From positions 62,001 to 126,000 of the forward strand of contig NZ_CP150452.1 in NCBI RefSeq assembly GCF_051307045.1: a DNA stretch of 64,000 nt. Direction: 5' to 3'. The notes beneath the pieces are model-generated. The model did no database searches. It was not told where the DNA came from and was given only the letters and a program-made list of their open reading frames with translations. Of this stretch, positions 8,422 through 17,222 are shown piece after piece. The stretch is from Dryocola sp031988645. GTDB taxonomy: Bacteria; Pseudomonadota; Gammaproteobacteria; Enterobacterales; Enterobacteriaceae. The position numbers and the translations under genes are program-made. Numbering within the stretch: the first letter of the stretch is position 1; every line of letters begins with the position of its first letter.

Positions 8422-9246
8422 TTACAGTTCTAACGCGCTGGCTAACGGGTCAACGCCAAAACGCTTGCCGAGCGCGATAAGCTCGTCGCGGGTAATGGTC
8501 TGTTTCATGCCGCCCATCGAGATAACCTTGACCAGCACCTCGGCGGACTTTTCGGCGGTATCGATAAGGCCGAAGGCTTCGTCAAGCGTCGGGCCGCTGC
8601 CGAATACGCCGTGGAACGGCCACAGCACCAGCGAATGTTTTTGCATCTTGCCGGCGGTCGCCGTGCCGATTTCATCGGTACCCGGCACCATCCACGGCAG
8701 AATGCCGACGCCGTCCGGGAAGACCACCAGACACTCGGTGCTGCCTTCCCACAGCTTGCGGGTGATGATATCGGAGTCGTTTTCCAGCACGTAGGTCAGG
8801 GCTATCAGGTTGGTGGCGTGGCAGTGCATGATTACGCGATCGCGGCCGCCGGTGGCTTTCATGCGTACGCAGTGCGACTGGAAGTGCGATGCCAGCTCAG
8901 AGGTCGGCACCGCTTCGTTTTCCAGCCCCCACAAAATGTGGTACCCCGTACCGCGGCTGTCCACTTTTACCACGCCGATATTTGCCGCCGGGTCGAGCTG
9001 CACGTTGCGGAAGAATTTACCGGAGCCGGTGACGATAAACGGCGTGCCGGCAAGTTCTGGCATCGGCTGGCTAAGGGCGATATAACGCGGCTCGGCGTAA
9101 AAATCAGCCTGGTAAGGCGCGATGTCTTCCTCGCTCAGGCGCAGCGTAATGTTGCCGCCGTTGCGCTCGTCCCAGCCTTTGAGCCAGGCGTCGCTGGTCG
9201 CTTTGATCATGCCTTCGACAAACCAGGCGTTCAGGATGTTGTGCAT
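8422..9246 (-). CDS. rhaD: Rhamnulose-1-phosphate aldolase
   Basis: Zinc-dependent class II aldolase that splits L-rhamnulose 1-phosphate into dihydroxyacetone phosphate and L-lactaldehyde. It is 274 aa, identical in length to E. coli RhaD. The known active-site residues fall at the same numbers: E117, and zinc ligands H141, H143 (IMHCHATN) and H212 (WPFHGVF). It is the third gene of the rha operon, with 99 bp containing hairpins between it and rhaA. Confidence 0.97.
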   Translation of the reverse strand: MHNILNAWFVEGMIKATSDAWLKGWDERNGGNITLRLSEEDIAPYQADFYAEPRYIALSQPMPELAGTPFIVTGSGKFFRNVQLDPAANIGVVKVDSRGTGYHILWGLENEAVPTSELASHFQSHCVRMKATGGRDRVIMHCHATNLIALTYVLENDSDIITRKLWEGSTECLVVFPDGVGILPWMVPGTDEIGTATAGKMQKHSLVLWPFHGVFGSGPTLDEAFGLIDTAEKSAEVLVKVISMGGMKQTITRDELIALGKRFGVDPLASALEL

Positions 9247-9267
9247 AGTTTTGTGCTTCCTTTAGTG

Positions 9268-9342
9268 TTCCGGCGGGTGCGCGAGGCTTGCCCGCCTACG
9301 ATCCGATACGGTAGATAAACGCCGTGCCATCCACCGATAAAT
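9268..9342. repeat. Two palindromes between rhaA and rhaD
   Basis: Element one: CGGCGGGTGCGCGAGGCTTGCCCGCC. Element two: GGTAGATAAACG paired imperfectly with GCCATCCACC. They fill nearly the whole rhaA-rhaD spacer. Confidence 0.55.
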
Positions 9343-9345
9343 TCT

Positions 9346-10605
9346 CTACTTGCGCTGGCTTAACACGTCTTTTTCGTAGCCGCGCACGTTGTCCAGCCAC
9401 TGCGCATCCGCAGGCGTGTCGTGGCGCTGGCAGTACATCTCCCACACCGCCTGCCACGGCAGGCATTTCTGCTCCTCAAGCAGCGCCAGGCGGCCGGTGT
9501 AATCGCCTTCGTTTTCTAGCCGGCGCAGGGTTTCGGTTGGCTCCAGCAGGGCGCGCAGCAGCGCTTTTTTCATGTTGCGGGTGCCGATGACCCAGGCCGC
9601 GATACGGTTGATGGACGCATCGAAGAAATCGAGGCCGATGTGTACGCGGTCGAACAGGTCATGGCGGATGATTTCGCTGGCGATCGCCTGGGTTTCGTCA
9701 TCCAGCAGCACCACGTGATCGCTGTCCCAGCGTACCGGGCGGCTGACGTGCAGCAGCAGGCGCGGCACGTAGAGCATGGCGCTGGAGATTTTGTCGGAGA
9801 TGACTTCGGTGGGGTGGAAATGCCCCGCGTCCAGGCACAGCGCGGTCTGGCGGCTGGTGGCGTAGCCGAAGTAGAACTCGTTGGAGCCGACGGTGTAGCT
9901 TTCGGCGCCGATGCCGAACAGTTTGCTTTCTACGGCGTCGATGTGGTGCGCCGGGTTGAGCTTCTCGCTAATCACCTCGTCAAGCGCTTCCAGCAGGCGC
10001 TGGCGCGGGGCCAGGCGGTCAACCGTAACGTCCTTCATGCCGTCCGGGATCCAGATGTTCATCACCGACGGCGTGCCGAGCTGTTCGCCAAAGTATGCGG
10101 AAACTTTGCGGCTGGCCTTCACGTGGTCAATCCAGAACCGGCGGATTTCGTCGTTTGCGTGGGACAGGGTAAAACCATCGGCGCTCAGCGGGTGCGAGAA
10201 GCACGAAGGGTTGAAGTCCAGGCCCAGCCCGTTCGCTTTCGCCCACTCAACCCAGTTTTTGAAGTGCTCGGGTTTGATTTTATCGCGTGGGACCGGGGTG
10301 TCCGACTCCAGATAAATGGCATGCAGATTCAGGCGCTTGGGGCCTGGGATCAGGCTTAGCGCCTGCTCAAGATCGGCGCGCAGTTCGGCGGCGTTACGCG
10401 CTTTGCCGGGATAATTACCGGTCGCCTGGATGCCGCCGCTCAGCTCGCCTTCCGGGTTTTCAAAGCCGGCAACGTCGTCGCCCTGCCAGCAGTGCATTGA
10501 AACCGGCAAACGGTCCAGCTGGCGCAGCGCTTCTTCTGCATCCACGCCGACGGCGGCAAAGCGCTGTTTAGCCAGTTCCCAGGCTTGATCGATAGAGGTG
10601 GTCAT
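9346..10605 (-). CDS. rhaA: L-rhamnose isomerase
   Basis: Cytoplasmic enzyme converting L-rhamnose to L-rhamnulose. It is 419 aa, the E. coli length. Visible conserved blocks include VSMHCWQGDD, the metal-site region CLDAGHFHPTEVISDKIS and VRWDSDHVV. I start it at ATG 10605 rather than the in-frame ATG at 10611, because 10605 gives the family N-terminus (MTTSIDQAWELAK) and an ATGA overlap with the rhaB stop, the usual coupling in this operon. Confidence 0.97.
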   Translation of the reverse strand: MTTSIDQAWELAKQRFAAVGVDAEEALRQLDRLPVSMHCWQGDDVAGFENPEGELSGGIQATGNYPGKARNAAELRADLEQALSLIPGPKRLNLHAIYLESDTPVPRDKIKPEHFKNWVEWAKANGLGLDFNPSCFSHPLSADGFTLSHANDEIRRFWIDHVKASRKVSAYFGEQLGTPSVMNIWIPDGMKDVTVDRLAPRQRLLEALDEVISEKLNPAHHIDAVESKLFGIGAESYTVGSNEFYFGYATSRQTALCLDAGHFHPTEVISDKISSAMLYVPRLLLHVSRPVRWDSDHVVLLDDETQAIASEIIRHDLFDRVHIGLDFFDASINRIAAWVIGTRNMKKALLRALLEPTETLRRLENEGDYTGRLALLEEQKCLPWQAVWEMYCQRHDTPADAQWLDNVRGYEKDVLSQRK

Positions 10606-12074
10606 GCGCAAAACTCCTTAAAGGTTTGACGGTTGTGCGAAAACTGCGCCATATAGCGGGCAATTTCGCTGTCTGAATGCGGGATAAAAGAGGTCAGTTC
10701 GTAGCTGGCGGCGACGATGCTGCGGAAGTCGTCGACGTCGGCGATTTCGTCCAGCGCCATCAGCTGGCAGCCGATATTGCCAAGGGTGGAGGCTTCGACC
10801 GGCCCGGCCAGTACCGGCACGCCGCAGGCGTCCGCACAGAGCTGGTTGAGCAGCTCGTTCTGGCTGCCGCCGCCGACGATGTGCAGGCAGCTCACCGGCC
10901 GGCCGCGCAGCTCCGCCAGTTCGTGCAGCGTTGCGGCATACAGCAGCGCCAGGCTGTCGAAAATACAGCGCGCCAGCTCGGCGTCGGTCAGCGGCACGGG
11001 CTGGCGGCTTTCCCGGCAGGCGGCCTGAATCTCGCGGCTCATGCTTTCCGGGTTGATAAAACGGTCGTCGTTGGGGTTTATCACAAAACGGCAGGCGGGA
11101 AGGCCGCGGGTTCTGGCGATCAGCTCCGGCAGGTCGGTAATCGCAAGCTCTTTTGCGACGCGCTGCAAAAGCCACAGCCCCATAATATTTTTCAGCACCC
11201 GGTAGCGGCCTTCGGCGCCGCCTTCGTTGGTGATGTTGGCGGCGAGCGCCTGGCTGCTGGTGCAGGGCGTTTTGCTCTCGAAGCCCATCAGCGACCAGGT
11301 GCCGGAGGAGAGGTACGCCGCGTCTTTGTCTTTTAACGGCGCGCCGATGACCGCGCTGGCGGTGTCGTGAGTGGCGACGGACACCACGGGGATCTGGTTG
11401 CCTTCGCGGCAGGTCCACTGGCCGATTACGCAGCCGGGATGCGTCGGCTTGCCGAACCAGTTTGACGGCACGCCGGCCCACTCGAGCAGGCTTTCATCCC
11501 AGCTGTCGCTGTTGATATTGATAAGCTGCGTGGTGGTGGCGTTGGTGTATTCCCAGTTCAGCGCGCCGGTCAGGCGATAGCAGAAGTAGTCGGGGATCAG
11601 CAGCGCGTGTGCAACTTCATCGAGCAGCTCCGGCTGGCGCCGCGCAAGGGCGCGCAGCTGATAGAGCGTGTTGAACGGCAGAAACTGAATGCCGGTGCGG
11701 CGATAGATTTCTTCGCGCCCGACTTCGGCAAGCGCGGTTTCCATTACGCCGTCGGTACGGCCGTCACGATAGGAGACCGGCAGGCCAACGCGGTTGCCGT
11801 CGCGGCCGATCAGCACGTAATCCACGCCCCAGGTGTCGATGCCGATGCTGTCGATGGCGATGCCTTCATCGCAGGCTTTTTGCAGGCCGGTGCGGATTTC
11901 CAGCTCCAGCGCGTCGAGGTCCCAGGTCGTGGCGCCCTGAACCTGCTTCAGACAGTTGGCGAAACGGTGAATTTCACGCAGGCGGATACTGCGGGTTTCA
12001 CGTTCAAAACGTGCCAGCATGACGCGGCCACTTGAAGCGCCCAGGTCTACCGCAACACTATGGCGAAGAGTCAT
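10602..12074 (-). CDS. rhaB: Rhamnulokinase
   Basis: FGGY-family sugar kinase that phosphorylates L-rhamnulose at O1 using ATP. It is 490 aa (E. coli 489). The N-terminal phosphate-binding loop AVDLGASSGRVMLAR, the SIGIDTWGVDYVL block and the C-terminal HIVGGGSQN nucleotide site are all clear. It is the first gene of the leftward rha operon, 302 bp from the divergent rhaS, and its promoter region carries a CRP site. Confidence 0.97.
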   Translation of the reverse strand: MTLRHSVAVDLGASSGRVMLARFERETRSIRLREIHRFANCLKQVQGATTWDLDALELEIRTGLQKACDEGIAIDSIGIDTWGVDYVLIGRDGNRVGLPVSYRDGRTDGVMETALAEVGREEIYRRTGIQFLPFNTLYQLRALARRQPELLDEVAHALLIPDYFCYRLTGALNWEYTNATTTQLININSDSWDESLLEWAGVPSNWFGKPTHPGCVIGQWTCREGNQIPVVSVATHDTASAVIGAPLKDKDAAYLSSGTWSLMGFESKTPCTSSQALAANITNEGGAEGRYRVLKNIMGLWLLQRVAKELAITDLPELIARTRGLPACRFVINPNDDRFINPESMSREIQAACRESRQPVPLTDAELARCIFDSLALLYAATLHELAELRGRPVSCLHIVGGGSQNELLNQLCADACGVPVLAGPVEASTLGNIGCQLMALDEIADVDDFRSIVAASYELTSFIPHSDSEIARYMAQFSHNRQTFKEFCA

Positions 12075-12376
12075 TATCGGGGTCCTTGCGAGTTAATTGA
12101 CCCCACTTTAAAAAGGAACGCCGCAGCCCACCTTCTTATGGCTGACAGCGCTTGTGCCGCGCTGGCAAAGAAGCAAAGATGAACGTGAGTGATATCACAA
12201 ATTCGTTTTTGCAGGCTTCGCACGCCGCCTGTGACGCTTCCCGCATTTCCGAATAATTCCCCGCGTTTCTTAAAAAACGAACGGCTTTTAACGAATTTCG
12301 TGTCGAAAATTTAAGGTGCAGATGAGAATCGTTACCTACTATCAGGCAACTGTTTATCAGCATGGTGGGTATAAGA
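12075..12376. promoter_or_regulatory. Divergent rhaB/rhaS control region with CRP site
   Basis: Noncoding region between the divergent operon and regulator. A CRP-like site at 12184-12199 (CGTGA, six bases, TCACA) lies in a block (GATGAACGTGA...TCACAA) that closely resembles the CRP region of E. coli rhaBAD. RhaS and RhaR sites are expected here from E. coli, but I cannot place them with confidence. A 75-codon minus-strand frame across the region is not credible as a gene. Confidence 0.75.
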
Positions 12377-13213
12377 ATGACGATATTGCACGGTTTTGAT
12401 TTCTTCCCGTCAGGTAACGCGTCGGTGGCGATTGAGCCCCGCCTGCCGCAGGCGGCGTTTCCTGAACACCACCACGACTTTTATGAAATAGTCATTGTGG
12501 AGCACGGCACCGGCACGCACGTTTTTAACGGCCAGCCCTACACGCTGAGCGGCGGTTCGGTGTGCTTCGTGCGCGACCACGATCGTCATCTGTATGAGCA
12601 CACCGAAAACCTCTGCCTGACCAATATCCTGTATCGCGCGCCGGACGCGTTTTGCTTCCTTTCGGGGCTGGATAAGCTGCTGCCGCAGGAGCAGGACGGC
12701 AATTATCCGTCGCACTGGCGGGTGAACCAGCCGGTATTGCAGCAGGTGCGCGGGCTGATAGAACAGTTCGAAACCCTCGGCGAGGGGATGGATACCCATG
12801 CCGTCGCCAACCGGGAAATGCTGTTTATGCAGCTTCTGGTGCTGCTGCGTAAAGGCTCCATGATGGAGGGGGTAATCAACGCGGAAGGCCGGCTGAATCA
12901 GCTTATGGCCTGGCTTGAGGATCACTTTGCCGAGGAGGTGTGTTGGGAGCAGCTCGCCGGGCAGTTCACCCTTTCGCTGCGCACGCTGCATCGCCAGCTC
13001 AAGCAGCAAACCGGGCTTACGCCCCAGCGCTATCTCAATCGCTTACGTCTGATGAAGGCCCGCCACATGCTGCGCCACGGCGAGGAGAGCGTCACGGATA
13101 TCGCCTTCCAGTGCGGCTTTGGCGACAGCAACCACTTTTCCACGCTGTTCAGACGCGAGTTTTCCTGGTCCCCGCGCGAGATTCGCCAGGGCCGGGATAC
13201 CCAACTTCAGTAA
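12377..13213 (+). CDS. rhaS: Rhamnose operon activator RhaS (AraC family)
   Basis: Rhamnose-responsive activator of rhaBAD and the genes behind it. The protein is 278 aa, the E. coli length, with an N-terminal cupin ligand-binding domain (PEHHHDFYEIVIVEHGTGTHVFNG) and a C-terminal double helix-turn-helix (LSLRTLHRQLKQQTG ... VTDIAFQCGFGDSNHFSTLFRREF). I chose the ATG at 12377, which gives the family start MTILHGFDFFPSG; an upstream ATG at 12362 would add five unconserved residues. Confidence 0.96.
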   Translation: MTILHGFDFFPSGNASVAIEPRLPQAAFPEHHHDFYEIVIVEHGTGTHVFNGQPYTLSGGSVCFVRDHDRHLYEHTENLCLTNILYRAPDAFCFLSGLDKLLPQEQDGNYPSHWRVNQPVLQQVRGLIEQFETLGEGMDTHAVANREMLFMQLLVLLRKGSMMEGVINAEGRLNQLMAWLEDHFAEEVCWEQLAGQFTLSLRTLHRQLKQQTGLTPQRYLNRLRLMKARHMLRHGEESVTDIAFQCGFGDSNHFSTLFRREFSWSPREIRQGRDTQLQ

Positions 13214-13273
13214 TCGCGAACGCAATCACCGTTTTTTTCAGCGAAAAAGCCAATACTTCTCAGCTATTTTTCC

Positions 13274-13330
13274 GTCGGGTGGCGCAGGCTTACCCGGCCT
13301 GCGTTTGTGAATGGCAGGGTGGATAAGCGT
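13274..13330. repeat. Palindromic repeats between rhaS and rhaR
   Basis: GGGTGGCGCAGGCTTACCCGGCC followed by a GGGTGGATAAGCG half element. They widen the rhaS-rhaR gap to about 130 bp, whereas in E. coli the two genes are nearly contiguous. An ATG inside the repeat (13307) extends the rhaR frame but is unlikely to be used. Confidence 0.5.
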
Positions 13331-13342
13331 AGAGGTATCGCG

Positions 13343-14194
13343 GTGGCCGGTCGCTTAGTGCTGAAAACAACTGATTTCTTTGTCTCCGCCTCCCAGCCGG
13401 TGGCGGTGGCGGACCGCTATCCGCAAAACGTCTTCGCCGAACATAGCCATGATTTTTGCGAGCTGGTGCTGGTATGGCGCGGCAACGGCCTGCATGTGCT
13501 CAACGACCGCCCCTACCGCATCACCTGCGGCGACCTGTTTTATATTCGCGCTGAAGATCGCCATCGCTATGAATCCGTTAACGATCTGGTGCTGCACAAC
13601 ATTATTTATTGCCCGGAGCGGCTGAAGCTCAACGTCGACTGGGACGAGCTGCTACGCAACCATTCGGCGATGGGCAAGGACCCGCGCTGGCGGCTGAGCA
13701 GCCACGGAATGGCGCAGGCGCGGCAGATAATCGGCCAGCTGGAGCATGAAAGCCCGAAACAGGACGCGCTGTCCCTGTGCCTGACGGAAAGCCTGTTCCT
13801 GCAGCTGTGCATCGTGCTGCATCGACATCGCTACCAGCCGCAGGATGCGGCAGGGCCGGACGGCGGGGAAACGCTCGATTTGCTGCTGGCCGCGCTGGGC
13901 AAAAGTCTTGATGCGCCTTTTGATTTGCAGAAGTTCTGCGAGCAGCATCAGGTGGCGGAGCGCCATTTGCGGCAGCTTTTCCGCCAGCAAACCGGCATGT
14001 CGATTGGTCAGTATCTGCGGCAGCTACGCATCTGCCAGGCGCAGGACTTGCTGCGCCACAGCGAGATGCTGATTGGGGATATCGCCACGCGCTGCGGCTT
14101 TGAGGACAGCAACTACTTCTCCGTGGTCTTTACGAAAGAGACAGGTTTGACGCCACGAATGTGGCGCCAGCGTTATACGGTTGGGGTCAGTTAG
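13343..14194 (+). CDS. rhaR: Rhamnose regulon activator RhaR (AraC family)
   Basis: Rhamnose-responsive activator of rhaSR. The N-terminal cupin domain (YPQNVFAEHSHDFCELVLVWRGNGLHVL) and C-terminal HTH (LRQLFRQQTGMS ... IATRCGFEDSNYFSVVFTKETG) are clear. I place the start at GTG 13343: AGAGG lies upstream at good spacing, the resulting 283 aa match the usual RhaR length, and the N-terminus aligns. An in-frame ATG at 13307 lies inside a repeat element. The 3' end overlaps convergent rhaT by 8 bases. Confidence 0.93.
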   Translation: MAGRLVLKTTDFFVSASQPVAVADRYPQNVFAEHSHDFCELVLVWRGNGLHVLNDRPYRITCGDLFYIRAEDRHRYESVNDLVLHNIIYCPERLKLNVDWDELLRNHSAMGKDPRWRLSSHGMAQARQIIGQLEHESPKQDALSLCLTESLFLQLCIVLHRHRYQPQDAAGPDGGETLDLLLAALGKSLDAPFDLQKFCEQHQVAERHLRQLFRQQTGMSIGQYLRQLRICQAQDLLRHSEMLIGDIATRCGFEDSNYFSVVFTKETGLTPRMWRQRYTVGVS

Positions 14195-15222
14195 CCATTC
14201 CCAGGCCAACGATATTGGCGGCGAGAATGATCACCACGCAGCCGACGCTCAGCACGCCAACCGGACGGCGGCCCGCGGCCTTCCACTCCTTCATGATAAG
14301 CCCTACCAGCCCGCCGCACAGCACGTAGAAGCTCATGTGCAGCATCCAGCTCATATAGTCATACTGCGCCGGGATTTTGGCGTGGCCCCAGGCGTAGAAG
14401 AAGAACTGCAGATACCACATCAGCCCGGCCAGCGCGGAGAACAGCACGTTGGTGATGATTAAGGGTTTTGCCAGCGAGAAGTCGGCTTTTACCGACAGGT
14501 TTTTGACTTTTGCCAGACGAATGAAGCAGAACCCGAGGTTGATCGCCGCGCCGCCGCCCATGATGATCACGTAGCTTGGCAGGGCGACATAAAGCGGGTC
14601 GACGCCCAGCGCGGCGGCGGCTTCATGCATAGGTTTCGCGGCATCCATCGCAAAGGACATGCCGGCGGAGAAAATCCCGCACATCACCGCCAGCGTCAGG
14701 CCTTTTTTCAGGTTGAACTCTTCGGCCTTGATGCCCATCTGGCGCTCTTTCAGCTGGCCTGCGCGGGTCACAATGGCGACGCCGACGAGGGCGACTAGCA
14801 CGCCCAGCAGCGTCATGCGTCCGCCCGGCGTGCCGATCAACACGTCGAACCTGCCGGCGATGATGGGCGTCATCAGCGTGCCGACAATCAGCGTGATGCC
14901 GATGGCGATGCCGATGCCCATCGACATGCCGAGATAGCGCATGGTCAGGCCGTAGTTGATATTGCCGATGCCCCACATCGCACCGAACAGGAAGACCGGC
15001 AGCAGGGTGGATACGCTAAAAGAGCCGTAATAGGCCCCAGAAGTCAGGCAGCAGAATTGAGCTGACCGTCCAGGGCAAAATAATCCATGAAACAAAACCG
15101 CCTGTCGCCCACATGGTTTCCCAGGACCAGCGCCGCACTTTCTTGAAGGGGGCGTAAAAGCACGCCGCGCTTGCCGCGCCGACGAGGTGCCAAAGTATCC
15201 CCATGGTTATTGCGTTACTCAT
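14187..15222 (-). pseudogene. rhaT: L-rhamnose/H+ symporter RhaT, frameshifted as written
   Basis: Proton-coupled rhamnose uptake protein of the inner membrane with ten hydrophobic segments. The N-terminal part starts at 15222 (MSNAITMGILWHLVGAASAA) and runs off frame after LLPDFWG. The rest continues in the next frame from AYYGSFSVSTLLPVFLFGAMWG to the end (VGLGMAN). Removing one C from the CCCC at 15035-15038 (plus strand, in a GGCC context) restores 344 aa, exactly the E. coli length. I therefore think the gene is intact and the extra base is a sequence error. It is the second rhamnose uptake route beside the ABC importer. Confidence 0.9.
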
Positions 15223-15374
15223 CTTCCATCCCTCTGTTTTTATTAATAGCGCAGGGGTGACCGCCGGATACCCCAATTCCGTTGAGTCTAAAGAGTGAGC
15301 GGACGGCGAACCTTCAGCATGCTGCCGCAAGGGCGCGAAATTTGGCAAAAATCATTGGGTAGGATTGACGGGTG

Positions 15375-15658
15375 TCACAGTTCTTTATTTCGCCTCCGCC
15401 GGAGCGGCGGCGGGTGCGCCGGACCATCGTATCCCCACCGCACGTTTTTGATTTCATACTCGGCGACGGGGATGCCCCGGTGGGTCAGCAGGGTATTGCC
15501 GAGGAGGACCGAAGTGACAATATTCTCACAGGCGTTGCCGCTGCGCCCTTCGTAGTAATAGGCCAGCTGTTTTCGATAAGCTTGTCCAGCACGCAGCCAT
15601 TTTTGAATCGCGTGGCAAAAATCAGTTTATCAGCCTGACAACGTTCACATTTTCGCCA
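15375..15658 (-). other. Coding-like remnant between rhaT and sodA
   Basis: The rhaT-sodA gap is about 576 bp and holds no intact gene. On the minus strand one frame reads CQADKLIFATRFKNGCVLDKLIE and another continues with a protein-like stretch (QLAYYYEGRSGNACENIV, later GNTLLTHRGIPVAEYEIKNV) ending at the stop at 15375. One added A in the A-run near 15578 would join them. I find no start codon and do not recognise the family. It could be a decayed small gene or an indel error in a short one. Confidence 0.35.
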
Positions 15659-15697
15659 TCATGACGAAAAGTTATAACCTTATAGAAACTACGGCAT

Positions 15698-15734
15698 TGA
15701 TAAACATTTTCAATATCATTTAATTAACTATAAT
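15698..15734 (+). promoter_or_regulatory. sodA promoter with Fur-box-like sequence
   Basis: TGATAAACATTTTCAATATC at 15698-15717, continuing CATTT, closely resembles the E. coli sodA iron box (Fur). It is followed by the -10 hexamer TATAAT at 15729-15734, about 65 bp before the sodA start. In E. coli this region is controlled by Fur, ArcA and SoxS; only the Fur-like element and -10 are directly visible here. Confidence 0.75.
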
Positions 15735-15798
15735 GAACCAACTGATTACGCGGCGTTAACGGCTATCGCGCCGCCCGACAATAATGGAGATGAAGAAT

Positions 15799-16419
15799 AT
15801 GAGTTATACACTGCCATCCCTGCCTTACGCTTACGACGCCCTGGAACCACACTTCGACAAGCAAACGATGGAAATCCATCACACCAAACACCACCAGACC
15901 TACGTCAACAACGCTAACGCGGCGCTGGAATCTCTGCCAGAACTCGCCAGCCTGCCGGTTGAAGAGCTGATCGCTAAACTGGATCAGGTTCCGGCCGACA
16001 AGAAAACCGTTCTGCGTAACAACGCGGGCGGCCACGCTAACCACAGCTTCTTCTGGAAGGGCCTGAAAACCGGCACCACCCTGCAGGGCGACCTGAAAGC
16101 CGCCATCGAGCGCGATTTCGGCAGCGTTGAGAAATTCAAAGAAGAATTTGAAAAAGCGGCCGCCACCCGTTTCGGTTCCGGCTGGGCGTGGCTTGTGCTA
16201 AAAGACGACAAGCTGGCCGTGGTGTCTACCGCAAACCAGGACAGCCCGCTGATGGGCGAAGCGGTTGCCGGCGTTTCCGGCTTCCCGATTGTGGGACTGG
16301 ACGTGTGGGAACACGCTTACTACCTGAAGTATCAGAACAAACGTCCTGACTACATCAAAGCGTTCTGGGAAGTTGTGAACTGGGACGAAGCAGCCGCGCG
16401 TTTCGCTGCTAAAAAATAA
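15799..16419 (+). CDS. sodA: Superoxide dismutase [Mn]
   Basis: Converts superoxide to hydrogen peroxide and oxygen in the cytoplasm. It is 206 aa from ATG 15799 (MSYTLPSLPYAYDALEPHFD), the E. coli length. Metal ligands are visible in MEIHHTKHHQTYVNN, in NHSFFW, and in the C-terminal signature DVWEHAYYLKYQ. An upstream in-frame ATG at 15784 would add five residues, but GGAGATGAAG sits between the two and serves as the ribosome site. It has its own terminator. Confidence 0.97.
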   Translation: MSYTLPSLPYAYDALEPHFDKQTMEIHHTKHHQTYVNNANAALESLPELASLPVEELIAKLDQVPADKKTVLRNNAGGHANHSFFWKGLKTGTTLQGDLKAAIERDFGSVEKFKEEFEKAAATRFGSGWAWLVLKDDKLAVVSTANQDSPLMGEAVAGVSGFPIVGLDVWEHAYYLKYQNKRPDYIKAFWEVVNWDEAAARFAAKK

Positions 16420-16441
16420 GTTGCATTGCAACTGACGAGAG

Positions 16442-16466
16442 GCGAGCCTGATGGCTCGCTTTTTTT
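16442..16466 (+). terminator. sodA terminator
   Basis: GCGAGCC and GGCTCGC form a perfect 7-bp stem with a 4-base loop (TGAT), followed by seven Ts. It sits 22 bases after the sodA stop. Confidence 0.9.
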
Positions 16467-16492
16467 ATGTCTGTTGCATACAGGGAGAGCAG

Positions 16493-17168
16493 ATGCGTCA
16501 TCCGCTACAGGTTTATATCGGCAAGATTCGTGCTTACGAAGGCAGCAGGCCCAAGCGCTATCGCCAAATATCAGGTCGACGGCGAGCTGCGGCTTACCGA
16601 ATCGGGCCTGGAAGGCGACCAGCAGGCCGAAAAAATCATTCATGGCGGGCCCGATCGCGCGCTATGCCATTACCCTCGTGAACATTATCTCCACTGGGCG
16701 CGGGAGTTTCCCGAGCAGGCCGAGCTGTTTACCGCCCCGGCTTTTGGGGAGAACCTGTCGAGCGAAGGCCTGACGGAAAAAAACGTCTGCATTGGCGATA
16801 TCTTCCGCTGGGGCGATGCGCTGATTCAGGTCACGCAGCCGCGCTCGCCCTGTTTTAAGCTTAACTACCATTTCGGCATCAGCGACATGGCGTCCCTGAT
16901 GCAAAAGTCGGGCTACTGCGGCTGGCTGTACAGGGTGGTGCTGGCGGGAAACGTCTCTACGGAATCGCCGCTGGAGCTGGTTTCCCGCCTCAGCGACGTG
17001 AGCGTGGCTGAGGCGATAGCCATCGCATGGCATATGCCCTTTGACGATGAGCAGTACCATCGCCTGCTGTCGGCGGCCGGGCTTTCGACAAGCTGGACGC
17101 GAACCATGCAAAAGCGGCGCCTGTCCGGGAAGATCGAGAATAATTCGCGGCGGCTGGTCGGGAAATAA
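16493..17168 (+). pseudogene. yiiM: YiiM MOSC-domain protein, frameshifted as written
   Basis: MOSC-domain protein, implicated in E. coli in resistance to N-hydroxylated base analogues such as 6-hydroxylaminopurine through molybdenum-cofactor-dependent reduction. The start MRHPLQVYIGKIRAYEGSRP is in one frame; SAIAKYQVDGEL to SRRLVGK is in the next. Removing one C from CCC at 16550-16552 (AGGCCCAAG to AGGCCAAG) joins them and gives 224 aa, exactly the E. coli length. The MOSC cysteine is present in QPRSPCFKLNYHFG. Probably intact in the organism. Confidence 0.88.
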
Positions 17169-17222
17169 CAGACTTATCAGATCCCGAAACGAGTAATTAG
17201 CGTGGAGCTGCCGCGTATTAAC

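Noticed and set aside
12136..12363. 75-codon minus-strand frame in the rhaB-rhaS gap
   Set aside because: It overlaps the CRP-containing control region, has no ribosome site and resembles no protein.
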